Assembly: GCA_038227745.1 (NCBI GenBank)
Contig: JBBRPS010000261.1
Span: 1-12,131, forward strand
Origin: DASPXY01 sp038227745
GTDB taxonomy: Bacteria > Planctomycetota > Planctomycetia > Gemmatales > Gemmataceae
Length of the DNA: 12,131 nt
Direction: 5' to 3'
Position numbers and translations under genes: made by a program. Positions within the stretch are counted from its first letter, which is position 1. Every line of letters starts with the position of its first letter. The notes under the pieces were generated by a model. It made no database searches. It was not told the DNA's origin and saw nothing but the letters and a program-made list of their open reading frames with translations. Of the stretch, positions 1 through 6,907 are shown in pieces.

Positions 1-3
1 AAA

Positions 4-20
4 GCGGCGCCGAGCGCCGC
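4..20. repeat. Short GC hairpin at window edge
   Basis: GCGGCGC (4-10) and GCGCCGC (14-20) form a perfect 7-bp inverted repeat around a 3-base loop. No T-run follows. It may be the 3' end or terminator of a gene lying left of the window. The rest of 1-99 holds no gene. GC-rich DNA makes such stems common, so function is uncertain. Confidence 0.35.
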
Positions 21-99
21 ACTCCAAAGCGCCTCCCCGCTGCACCCGAATGCAAACCGCTCTAACGACTCCCCCCCGCTCTGATCAACGGAGATCCTC

Positions 100-2772
100 A
101 TGGCCCCCGTGAACCTCAAGGCGCTGGTGACCCGGCTGAACGCGACGTGCAAGCGCGGCCTCGAAGGCGCCGCCGGGTTGTGCCTGTCGCGCACCAACTA
201 TAACGTCGAGGTCGAGCACTGGCTGCTCAAGCTCCTCGAGGCGCCCAACACCGACCTCGCGAAGCTCCTCAAGCAGTACAGCATCGAGCCCGCGAAGGTC
301 AACCGCGAGCTGACGCGCGCGCTCGACCGCCTCAAGACAGGCAACGCCCGCGCCCCCGAGCTGTCCGCCGACATCCCCGACCTGATGCGCGAGGCCTGGG
401 TGCTCGCTTCGCTCGAGTACGGCTCCGGCCGGATCCGCAGCGGCCACCTCCTCGCCGCCCTCCTCACCGACCGCGGCTTATCCTCGCGGCTGCGCGAAAG
501 CTCGCCCGAGCTGGCCCGCCTCAACGCGGAACAGCTCCAGAAAGAGCTGAAGGCCGTCAGCGCCGGTTCCGCCGAGGACGAGGCCGAGCCCGGCGAGGTC
601 GCCGAGTCGGCGGCCGGCCCCGGCAGGCCCGCCGCCGACTCCAAGACGCCCGCCCTCGACCAGTTCACCTACAACCTCACCGACCGCGCTCGCAAGGGCG
701 AGATCGACCCGGTCATCGGCCGCGATTTCGAGATCCGCCAGCTCATCGACATCCTGACGCGGCGACGGCAGAACAACCCGCTCCTCGCCGGTGAGGCCGG
801 CGTCGGCAAGACGGCCGTCGTCGAGGGCTTCGCGCTGCGCATCGCTGCCGGCGACGTGCCCGCCTCGCTCAAGAACGTGGCGCTGCGCACCCTCGACCTG
901 GGTCTGCTCCAGGCGGGCGCCGGCGTCAAGGGCGAGTTCGAGAACCGCCTCAAGTCGGTCATGGCCGAGGTCAAGGCGTCGCCGCAACCCATCATCCTGT
1001 TCATCGACGAGGCGCACACCATCATCGGCGCCGGCGGCCAGGCGGGACAGAGCGACGCGGCCAACCTCCTCAAGCCCGCCCTGGCCCGCGGCGAGCTGCG
1101 CACCGTCGCCGCCACCACCTGGGCCGAGTACAAGAAGTATTTCGAGACCGACGCCGCCCTGAAACGCCGTTTTCAGGTCGTCAAGGTGGACGAACCCGAC
1201 ATCGCCCTGGGCATCCTGATGATGCGCGGCATGACGGCAACGCTGGAGAAGCACCACAAGGTCCGCATCCTGGAAGAGGCGGTCGCCGACTCCGTCAAGC
1301 TGTCGCACCGCTACATCACCGACCGCCAGCTGCCGGACAAGTCGGTCAGCCTGCTCGACACCGCCTGCGCCAAGGTTGGCCTGTGCCAGTCGGCGACGCC
1401 GCCGGCGCTGGAGGACAGCCGCCGCAACATCGAGTTCGCCGACGTCGAGATCGGCATCCTCGAACGCGAGGCCGCCGTCGGCGCCGTCCACGACGAACGC
1501 CTGACCGAGTTGAAGGAGAAGAAGAAGAGCGCCGAGGAGCGCGCCGCCGCCCTGGAGAAGCGCTGGGGCGAGGAGAAGAAGCTCGTCGAGGAGATCCAGA
1601 AGCTGCGGACGAAGCTGGAGGCCCACGCCGCCAGCCTCCTGCCCAAGGGCGACGCGAAAGCTAAATTGACCGCCGACGAGGAGGGGACGGCGCGCGGCGA
1701 GCTGCGCAAGCTCCAGGGGCAACTGAAGGAACTCCAGGGCGAGTCGCCGCTGGTGCTGCCCGTCGTGGACAGCCAGGCCGTCGCGGAGGTCGTCTCGGGC
1801 TGGACCGGCATCCCCGTCGGCAAGATGGTGCTCGACGAGATCAAGACGGTGCTGAACCTCAAGGAGAAGCTGGAGGAGCGCATCATCGGCCAGTCGCATG
1901 CGTTGGACGCCATCGCCCAGCGCATCCGCACCGCCCGGGCCAACCTGGTCGATCCGCGGCGGCCGGTCGGCGTGTTCATGATGGTCGGCCCCAGCGGCGT
2001 CGGCAAGACGGAGACGGCCATCGCCCTGGCCGACATCCTCTACGGCGGCGACCGCAACATGGTCGTCATCAACATGTCGGAGTACAAGGAGAGCCATAAG
2101 ATCTCGCGCCTGACCGGCTCGGCACCGGGCTACGTCGGCTACGGCGAGGGCGGCGTGCTCACCGAGGCGGTCCGCCGCAAGCCGTACAGCATCGTCCTGC
2201 TCGACGAGGTCGAGAAGTCGCACCCCGACGTGCAGGAGATCTTCTACCAGGTCTTCGACAAGGGCACGCTGCAGGACGACAAGGGCGGCGAGATCAACTT
2301 CAAGAACACGATCATCATCCTGACGTCGAACGTCGGCACGGACACGATCATGAAGGTGTGCGCCGACCCCGACACGATGCCGGACGCGGCGGGCCTGACC
2401 GAGGCGCTGCGGCCGGACCTGCTCAAGGTGTTCAAGCCGGCGCTGCTGGGCCGCATGACCATCGTGCCGTACTTCCCGCTCGGCGACGAGGTGATCCGCA
2501 AGATCATCACATTGAAGATCGGCCAGATCGCCGGTCGGGTCAAGGAGCACTACAAGGCGTCGTTCGGTTACGACGATGCGGTGGTGGCGGCGATTGCCGG
2601 CCGCTGCAAGGAGGTCGAGAGCGGGGCGCGCAACGTCGATCATATTCTGACGGGGACGCTGCTGCCGGAGATGTCGCGCGAGTTCCTGGTGCGGATGGCG
2701 GAGGGCAAGCCGGTGAAGAGCGTGCAGGTGTCGGTCGATGGCGAGGGCAAGTTCGCCTACGCCATCGAGTGA
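100..2772 (+). CDS. tssH: TssH/ClpV-type AAA+ ATPase (T6SS sheath-recycling disaggregase)
   Basis: This is an 890-residue Hsp100 protein with two AAA+ modules. The family extracts and unfolds contracted TssB/TssC sheath in the cytoplasm so that the type VI machine can be reused. Visible parts, in order: a ClpN-type N-domain (about 1-150), an Ala/Gly/Glu-rich linker, AAA-1 with Walker A G231-T238 (K237) and Walker B ending D303-E304, a charged coiled-coil middle domain (about 460-570), then AAA-2 with Walker A G630-T637 (K636), Walker B D702-E703, sensor 1 N744 and a sensor 2 GAR motif (R844). The AAA-2 pore loop keeps GYVGYG (Y678). The AAA-1 pore loop reads AGVKGEFE, with Val in place of the ClpB Tyr, as I recall for ClpV. 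The short middle domain and the FKPALLGRMTIVPYFPL stretch also favour ClpV over ClpB. GGAG at 90-93 supports the ATG. No other T6SS gene is visible. The alternative is a general ClpB-like chaperone. Confidence 0.87.
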   Translation: MAPVNLKALVTRLNATCKRGLEGAAGLCLSRTNYNVEVEHWLLKLLEAPNTDLAKLLKQYSIEPAKVNRELTRALDRLKTGNARAPELSADIPDLMREAWVLASLEYGSGRIRSGHLLAALLTDRGLSSRLRESSPELARLNAEQLQKELKAVSAGSAEDEAEPGEVAESAAGPGRPAADSKTPALDQFTYNLTDRARKGEIDPVIGRDFEIRQLIDILTRRRQNNPLLAGEAGVGKTAVVEGFALRIAAGDVPASLKNVALRTLDLGLLQAGAGVKGEFENRLKSVMAEVKASPQPIILFIDEAHTIIGAGGQAGQSDAANLLKPALARGELRTVAATTWAEYKKYFETDAALKRRFQVVKVDEPDIALGILMMRGMTATLEKHHKVRILEEAVADSVKLSHRYITDRQLPDKSVSLLDTACAKVGLCQSATPPALEDSRRNIEFADVEIGILEREAAVGAVHDERLTELKEKKKSAEERAAALEKRWGEEKKLVEEIQKLRTKLEAHAASLLPKGDAKAKLTADEEGTARGELRKLQGQLKELQGESPLVLPVVDSQAVAEVVSGWTGIPVGKMVLDEIKTVLNLKEKLEERIIGQSHALDAIAQRIRTARANLVDPRRPVGVFMMVGPSGVGKTETAIALADILYGGDRNMVVINMSEYKESHKISRLTGSAPGYVGYGEGGVLTEAVRRKPYSIVLLDEVEKSHPDVQEIFYQVFDKGTLQDDKGGEINFKNTIIILTSNVGTDTIMKVCADPDTMPDAAGLTEALRPDLLKVFKPALLGRMTIVPYFPLGDEVIRKIITLKIGQIAGRVKEHYKASFGYDDAVVAAIAGRCKEVESGARNVDHILTGTLLPEMSREFLVRMAEGKPVKSVQVSVDGEGKFAYAIE

Positions 2773-2836
2773 CGGCGCGCCGGCCAGACCCCTCTTCGTT
2801 TGGCCGCGGTTGAGCCAGATCCCGCGGTGCGGGGGC

Positions 2837-2867
2837 GGCGAGCGCGGGCTTCACTCACGCGCTCGCC
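2837..2867. terminator. 10-bp-stem hairpin between convergent genes
   Basis: GGCGAGCGCG (2837-2846) and CGCGCTCGCC (2858-2867) are perfect reverse complements around an 11-base loop. It lies between the stop codons of the convergent tssH-like and DUF1501 genes, where a bidirectional terminator would be expected. No T-run flanks it on either side, so classic intrinsic termination is not supported. It could instead be a dispersed intergenic repeat. Nothing else was seen in 2773-2892. Confidence 0.5.
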
Positions 2868-2892
2868 CGAGGCTCGCGGCTAAACAGGGTCG

Positions 2893-4392
2893 TCAGCCGA
2901 GCATCTCGGACACGACGGCGGCGTCCTGCACCAGCGGCATCGGCCGGCCGGTGCGGTCCGTGAGCGTCGTCTCGGGATCGATGCCCAGCAGGTGATAGAC
3001 CGTGGCCAGGATGTCCTTGGGCGAAACGGGCCGCTCGGCCACGTGGCCGGCGTGGCGGTCGGTCCGGCCGACGACCCGGCCGCGCGCCACCCCGCCGCCC
3101 GCGAACACGCAACTGTAAGCCTCCGACCAGTGGTCGCGCCCTCCCCCCTGCGCGTTGTTCAGCCGCGGCGTTCGGCCGTGCTCGCTGACGCACAGCACCA
3201 GCGTCTCGTCCAGCAGTCCCCGCGCGTCCAGGTCGCGGATCAGCCCGGACAGCGCCATGTCCAGGCCGGGCATCAGCTCCTGGCGCATCCGCGGGTAGTG
3301 GTTCCAGTGCGTGTCCCAGCCCGACCCCGCCAGGCCGTACTCGTCCCAGAAGACCGTGACGAAGCGCGACCCCGCCTCGACCAGCCGCCGTGCCGTCAGG
3401 GCCGCCTGGCCGAAGAGCGTCATGCCGTAGCCGTCGCGCACGGCGCGCGGCTCGCGGCCGAGGTCTAGCGCGGCCTGGACCCGCTCCGAGCCGATGAGGG
3501 AGTACGCCATCTCGCGGTAGCGGTCGGTGCCGCGCACGGCGGGGTTGGCGTCGAGGTCGCGGCGGGCGGCCTCCATCTGCCGCAGGAGGCTGCGCCGCCC
3601 GTCCAGGCGGTCGAGCGTGATCTCCGGGGCCAGGCGCGTCGCCGAGGCCAGCTCGAAGCGGCTATCGGCGGTGACGCCCATGTACGGCTCCTGCACTTCC
3701 ACGCGCTGGTCCTGCAGCGTCTTGATCATCGTGCGCGTGGCCCGGCCGCGGAAGTCCGTCCACAGCGGGTTGTGGGCGTTGCCGAGGAAGGCGGCGTAGG
3801 GGCCGGCGCGCGGCACCTCGCCGGCGCGGCGGCTGCTGAACGGGAACGGCAAGGCGATGTTGTCCGGGACGGCGCGGCGGTCGCGGCGGTGCAGGTAATC
3901 GACGACCGAGCCGATGAACGGCCAGTGACGGCCATCGTGCGGGTTCAGCTCCATCGGGATGTCGATCTGCGGCACGCCGGTGACGGCATAGGCGACGCCG
4001 TGGATCGGATAAGGGTGCGACATGGAGCGGACGACCGTGACGCGGTCCATGACGCGCGCCAGGTTCGGCAGCAGCTCGCAGACGTCGAGGCCGGGGAGGC
4101 TGGAGCGGATCGGCCGGAGCTCGCCGCGGATCTCGGCCGGGGCGTCCGGCTTCATGTCGAAGGTTTCGAGCTGGCTGGGGGCGCCGTAGAGGTAGAGGAG
4201 GATGCAGGCCTTCGCCCGGCCGAAACTGCGCGGGGCTGGGGAAGCGGCGGCCGGCGCGGCGGCCCGCGCCGCGCCGAGGCGGAGGTACTCGGGGAGGCCA
4301 AGGCCGAAGAGACTCAGGGCGCCGGCGTGGAGCATGTCCCGCCGTGTCAGGCCGTCGCAGAGCTGTTTGCGCGAACCCAGGATGCGCAGCAT
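2893..4392 (-). CDS. DUF1501 family protein with Tat-type leader
   Basis: This 499-residue protein is probably exported folded through the Tat system. The N-terminus carries TRRDML (T16-L21) followed by a hydrophobic stretch, a twin-arginine pattern like that of other DUF1501 proteins. The family belongs to the alkaline phosphatase/sulfatase-like fold and is greatly expanded in planctomycetes; its substrate is not established. Family signatures seen: the early LYGAPSQLETFDMKP block (ending about 82), WDTH (359-362), SEHGRTP (403-409), GRDHW (418-422), and a C-terminal RPVSPKDILATVYHLLGID block. Acidic and His residues in these motifs are candidate metal ligands. The ATG at 4392 is preferred over a TTG at 4470 because the Tat motif then sits near the N-terminus and GGGGA lies just upstream. 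Many DUF1501 genes pair with a DUF1549/DUF1553 cytochrome-like gene; none is present here. It is transcribed divergently from the kinase-like gene. Confidence 0.88.
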   Translation of the reverse strand: MLRILGSRKQLCDGLTRRDMLHAGALSLFGLGLPEYLRLGAARAAAPAAASPAPRSFGRAKACILLYLYGAPSQLETFDMKPDAPAEIRGELRPIRSSLPGLDVCELLPNLARVMDRVTVVRSMSHPYPIHGVAYAVTGVPQIDIPMELNPHDGRHWPFIGSVVDYLHRRDRRAVPDNIALPFPFSSRRAGEVPRAGPYAAFLGNAHNPLWTDFRGRATRTMIKTLQDQRVEVQEPYMGVTADSRFELASATRLAPEITLDRLDGRRSLLRQMEAARRDLDANPAVRGTDRYREMAYSLIGSERVQAALDLGREPRAVRDGYGMTLFGQAALTARRLVEAGSRFVTVFWDEYGLAGSGWDTHWNHYPRMRQELMPGLDMALSGLIRDLDARGLLDETLVLCVSEHGRTPRLNNAQGGGRDHWSEAYSCVFAGGGVARGRVVGRTDRHAGHVAERPVSPKDILATVYHLLGIDPETTLTDRTGRPMPLVQDAAVVSEMLG

Positions 4393-4434
4393 GGTCAGTC
4401 GTCCCCGGTCTTCCGTGTCGCTGTCACCACCCGT

Positions 4435-4464
4435 ATCGTATCCCGGAAGCGCGGAGGCGGACAA
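4435..4464 (-). promoter_or_regulatory. Candidate promoter of the DUF1501 gene
   Basis: Read on the minus strand, TTGTCC (4459-4464) and TACGAT (4435-4440) lie 18 bases apart, each matching 4 of 6 consensus positions for a housekeeping sigma factor. A start about 7 bases past the -10 would give a leader of roughly 36 bases before the ATG. A second TTGTCC follows immediately at 4465-4470, making a tandem hexamer. This is a consensus match only. Confidence 0.3.
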
Positions 4465-4508
4465 GGACAATCCCGTGGCGATGAACTGTTATCCGCGCCA
4501 GGAACCGT

Positions 4509-4514
4509 TAAGAT
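4509..4514 (+). promoter_or_regulatory. Candidate -10 box for the kinase-like gene
   Basis: TAAGAT matches 4 of 6 positions of TATAAT and would place the transcript start near 4521, about 32 bases before the ATG at 4553. No convincing -35 box is seen 16-18 bases upstream. The 160-bp gap 4393-4552 separates two divergent genes and otherwise shows no repeat or operator that I can recognise. Confidence 0.22.
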
Positions 4515-4552
4515 GAAATCGTTTCGGTGACCGGGGCGTGAGGACGTCCGCC

Positions 4553-6526
4553 ATGCGCTTGCCGCAGCCGGCCGACTACAACGAGGCCGTCCAGAACCCA
4601 CAGCTCTGCTTCCGCGACGATGGCCTGCGCACTGGCCAGGTCGTCGTCGGCCCACTTGGCCTCCCTCAGCCCCACGCCGGGAATTTCGCGGACGTCTACC
4701 AGGTGACCGCCGCCGGCGGCGGCCCCGGTTGGGCGGTCAAGTGCTTCACCCGCGGCGTCGAGGGTCTGCACCGCCATTACCAGGCCGTCAGCGAGCACCT
4801 CCGCCGCGTCAAGCTGCCCTTCCTCGTGGATTTCGAGTACCTCGACGAGGGCATCCGCGTCCGCGGCGACTGGTTCCCCGTCCTGAAGATGCGCTGGGTC
4901 GAGGGCTTCACCCTCAACAACTTCGTCCGCGAGCAACTCGACCGGCCGCACCTCCTGGAGCGCCTGGCCCAGATGTGGGTGCGCCTCGCCGGACAGCTCC
5001 GCCGGGCCGATATCGCCCACGCCGACCTGCAGCACGGCAACGTCCTCCTCGTCGCCGCGGACCAGGCCGCCCGGCTGCGCCTGCGCCTGATCGACTACGA
5101 CGGCATGTTCATCCCCGCCCTGGCCGACGTCCCCTCCGGCGAGGTCGGCCACCCGAACTACCAGCACCCGCAGCGCCTCCGCGCGGGCGCCTACGACGCC
5201 GAGGTCGATCGCTTCTCGCACCTCGTCATCTACACCGCTCTGCGCGCCCTCGCCCTGAGCGGCCGCGGCCTGTGGGAGCGGCACGACAACGGCGAGAACC
5301 TGCTGTTCCGCGAACAGGATTTCAACGTGCCGGCCGAGTCCACCCTGCTCCACGAGCTGTGGGGGCACGCGGAGGAGGAGCTGCGCCGCCTGGCGGGCCG
5401 GCTGGTGCTGGCGTCGCAGGCCCCGCTGGACGAGGTGCCGCTGCTGGAGGAGCTGGTCGCGGGGGAACAGCTCCCGGCGCTGACGGCGGCCGAGCAGAAG
5501 CAGGCGGCGGCCGCGCTGGGCGCCGCCCCGCGGAAGGCGAAGGCGACGATTATTGCCCACGCCCGCCGGGCGGCCGCCCCGGCCACCCCGGAAGACTCGG
5601 CCCGGCCGTGGTGGCTGCAGCCGGCCGGCGCGCCGCTCGCGGCCCAGGCGGTCGAGGAGCCGGAAGCGCTGGCCGCGGCGGAACTGCTCGCCACCGGCAG
5701 TACCGAATCCGCGTCGCCTCTCCCTCCCCCGCCGGATCCGACGACGCCGATGCTGCCGGCCCTGCGGACGCTGGAGGCGGCCCCGGGACAGCCGCCGGTG
5801 CGGGTACGGCAGGTGCGCGTCTTTCGGCGGACGTACGGCAACCGCCCGGAGGAGGAGCACCTGGGGTTCGCGGTCGGCGACCTGCAGCGCGGCCGCTTCG
5901 CGATGGCGGACGGCGTCGCCGGCAGCCCGGCCGCGGCGCTATGGGGGGACCTGCTGACCGACACCTTCGTCCACTCGCGCAAGCCGCAGCCGGCGCCGTG
6001 GTCGGCCTGGCTGCCGCCGCTGCAGCTGCACTGGTCGGCCGCGGTGGCCGAGGAGGCGCCGCTGCCGGCGGACCCGCGCCAGGAGGCCCTGGCTGCGTTC
6101 CTTGGCCTGGTGGTCCACCGCGCCGGCTGGCTGGACCGCCGCCGCTGGGAGGCCGTCGCCGTCGGCGACGCCTGTCTGTTCCAGGTGCGGCGCGGCGTGC
6201 TGCACCGCTCCTTCCCGCTGACGCGCCCCGGGGATTTCCAGGCCGCCCCGGTCCACCTCGGCGCCCGGACGTCGTTCGAGCCGCTGCTGCGCAAGCAGGA
6301 GGTGCGGGCGGAGGGCGACTGGGCGGCGGGCGACGAGTTCTGGGTGATGAACCGAGCGCTGGCGAAGTGGTTCGTGCGCCAGGTCGGGGAATGGCAGCGG
6401 CCATGGGAGGTGATGGGCACGTGGATCGACCGCCACGGCGCCGGCTTCGCCACCTGGGTCGATGAGCGGCGCGCGGCGCGTGAGTTGGAAGGCGGCGACG
6501 TGACGCTGATGGCGGTGTGTCTATAG
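4553..6526 (+). CDS. Kinase-like domain fused to a PP2C-like phosphatase domain
   Basis: This 657-residue, apparently cytoplasmic protein (no signal or membrane segment seen) has two signalling domains. Residues about 1-300 look like a protein kinase: a loop before VYQV, then AVK with K63, a catalytic loop H156-A-D158-L-Q-H-G-N163 and a DFG-like D181-Y-D-G184. The key Lys, both Asp and the Asn are kept, so ATP-dependent activity is plausible. Residues about 300-415 are an Ala/Pro-rich linker. Residues about 415-657 resemble PP2C: an acidic NRPEEEH (430-436) where NED is usual, FAMADGVAGS (D453), AVGDACLF (D539) and a final GGDVTLMAV (D649). The usual SDG strand reads WVMNRAL (597-603), so one metal-site Asp seems lost. 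TGAGGA at 4539-4544, 8 bases ahead, supports the ATG at 4553 over a GTG at 4538. Substrate is unknown. The kinase call is fairly firm; the PP2C call is from motif order only. Confidence 0.78.
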   Translation: MRLPQPADYNEAVQNPQLCFRDDGLRTGQVVVGPLGLPQPHAGNFADVYQVTAAGGGPGWAVKCFTRGVEGLHRHYQAVSEHLRRVKLPFLVDFEYLDEGIRVRGDWFPVLKMRWVEGFTLNNFVREQLDRPHLLERLAQMWVRLAGQLRRADIAHADLQHGNVLLVAADQAARLRLRLIDYDGMFIPALADVPSGEVGHPNYQHPQRLRAGAYDAEVDRFSHLVIYTALRALALSGRGLWERHDNGENLLFREQDFNVPAESTLLHELWGHAEEELRRLAGRLVLASQAPLDEVPLLEELVAGEQLPALTAAEQKQAAAALGAAPRKAKATIIAHARRAAAPATPEDSARPWWLQPAGAPLAAQAVEEPEALAAAELLATGSTESASPLPPPPDPTTPMLPALRTLEAAPGQPPVRVRQVRVFRRTYGNRPEEEHLGFAVGDLQRGRFAMADGVAGSPAAALWGDLLTDTFVHSRKPQPAPWSAWLPPLQLHWSAAVAEEAPLPADPRQEALAAFLGLVVHRAGWLDRRRWEAVAVGDACLFQVRRGVLHRSFPLTRPGDFQAAPVHLGARTSFEPLLRKQEVRAEGDWAAGDEFWVMNRALAKWFVRQVGEWQRPWEVMGTWIDRHGAGFATWVDERRAARELEGGDVTLMAVCL

Positions 6527-6532
6527 CCGCCC

Positions 6533-6589
6533 GTGGGTCAGGATTCCCATCCTGACAGGGGGCATGTCAGGATTGGAATCCTGACCCAC
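6533..6589. repeat. Compound palindrome (REP-like), 25-bp arms
   Basis: Arms 6533-6557 and 6565-6589 are reverse complements with one mismatch, around a 7-base loop (6558-6564). Each arm is itself a smaller palindrome: GTCAGGAT/ATCCTGAC at 6537-6544 and 6549-6556 (4-base loop), and GTCAGGATT/AATCCTGAC at 6566-6574 and 6577-6585 (2-base gap). It starts 7 bases after the kinase-like gene's stop and ends 14 bases before the next ATG. No T-run follows. It could fold as one long hairpin or as two short ones, which is typical of mobile or REP-type intergenic elements; it might also block read-through. Confidence 0.85.
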
Positions 6590-6603
6590 AGCGAGGCAAG
6601 ATC

Positions 6604-6795
6604 ATGGACCCCGAGAACATCCAGGCGATCGCGGCCCGCGACCAGTTATGGGCCAGTTTGCGGACCCTGCAGCCGGAGATCGACCGGCTGGCGGCGGACG
6701 ACTACGATGGCTCGGAGCGGCAGCGCGAGATCATCCGCCTGTTGGCCCGCATCGTGTCGGCCGAGCTGATGTTCCGGGTGGAAAACCCGGGGTGA
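6604..6795 (+). CDS. Small protein of unknown function (63 aa)
   Basis: I do not recognise this 63-residue product. It is soluble-looking, rich in charged residues, and probably helical (LWASLRTLQPEIDRLAADD, then a basic/hydrophobic stretch REIIRLLARIVSAELMF). No metal-binding, DNA-binding or membrane motif is apparent. GAGG at 6593-6596 lies 7 bases before the ATG, a good spacing, and codon third positions are GC-rich like the neighbours. It follows the kinase-like gene on the same strand, separated by 77 bases filled by the compound palindrome, and is 112 bases ahead of the MutS-like gene. Being short, it could be a chance frame, but the ribosome site and clean position between genes favour a real gene. 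Confidence 0.55.
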   Translation: MDPENIQAIAARDQLWASLRTLQPEIDRLAADDYDGSERQREIIRLLARIVSAELMFRVENPG

Positions 6796-6833
6796 GGTCC
6801 CGGAACCGCATCTTCCGCAGGCCGGCCTCTCAA

Positions 6834-6839
6834 TACAAT
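6834..6839 (+). promoter_or_regulatory. Candidate -10 box for the MutS-like gene
   Basis: TACAAT matches 5 of 6 positions of TATAAT, with a predicted start near 6846 and a leader of about 60 bases. No good -35 box is found at the usual distance. A 10-bp perfect palindrome, AGGCCGGCCT (6819-6828), lies just upstream, in the region a regulator might bind, but such GC palindromes are common here. Confidence 0.28.
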
Positions 6840-6893
6840 GGCCCCGCCCGCACCGTAGCGTTTCGCCGTGCGGCACTCCGCAAGGGCCCGACA

Positions 6894-6901
6894 GAGAGAG
6901 G
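6894..6901 (+). promoter_or_regulatory. Ribosome binding site fixing a TTG start
   Basis: GAGAGAGG lies 6 bases before the TTG at 6908. It is among the strongest Shine-Dalgarno matches in the window, and no in-frame ATG is close, so it decides the unusual start codon of the MutS-like gene. Confidence 0.6.
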
Positions 6902-6907
6902 CCGTCC

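Noticed and set aside
52..65. 14-bp exact direct repeat GCAAACCGCTCTAA, second copy at 9009-9022
   Set aside because: One chance 14-mer match is not surprising in 12 kb of biased composition. The copies have different contexts (upstream of tssH, and over the GTPase stop), and similarity ends at the edges.
928..936. Missing Tyr in the AAA-1 pore loop of TssH as a defect
   Set aside because: As recalled, ClpV proteins usually have a non-aromatic residue here, so it supports the family call rather than showing decay.
478..2643. 721-codon open frame on the minus strand opposite tssH
   Set aside because: The plus-strand frame is a clear TssH with intact motifs. The antisense translation is low-complexity (Leu/Asp/Val/Arg-rich) and is a GC-driven shadow.
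4538..4552. GTG start at 4538 for the kinase-like gene
   Set aside because: The ATG at 4553 has TGAGGA at the right distance; the GTG has no ribosome site.
4508..5860. 450-codon open frame on the minus strand
   Set aside because: It is antisense to the kinase-like domain, which carries conserved catalytic residues in the plus frame.
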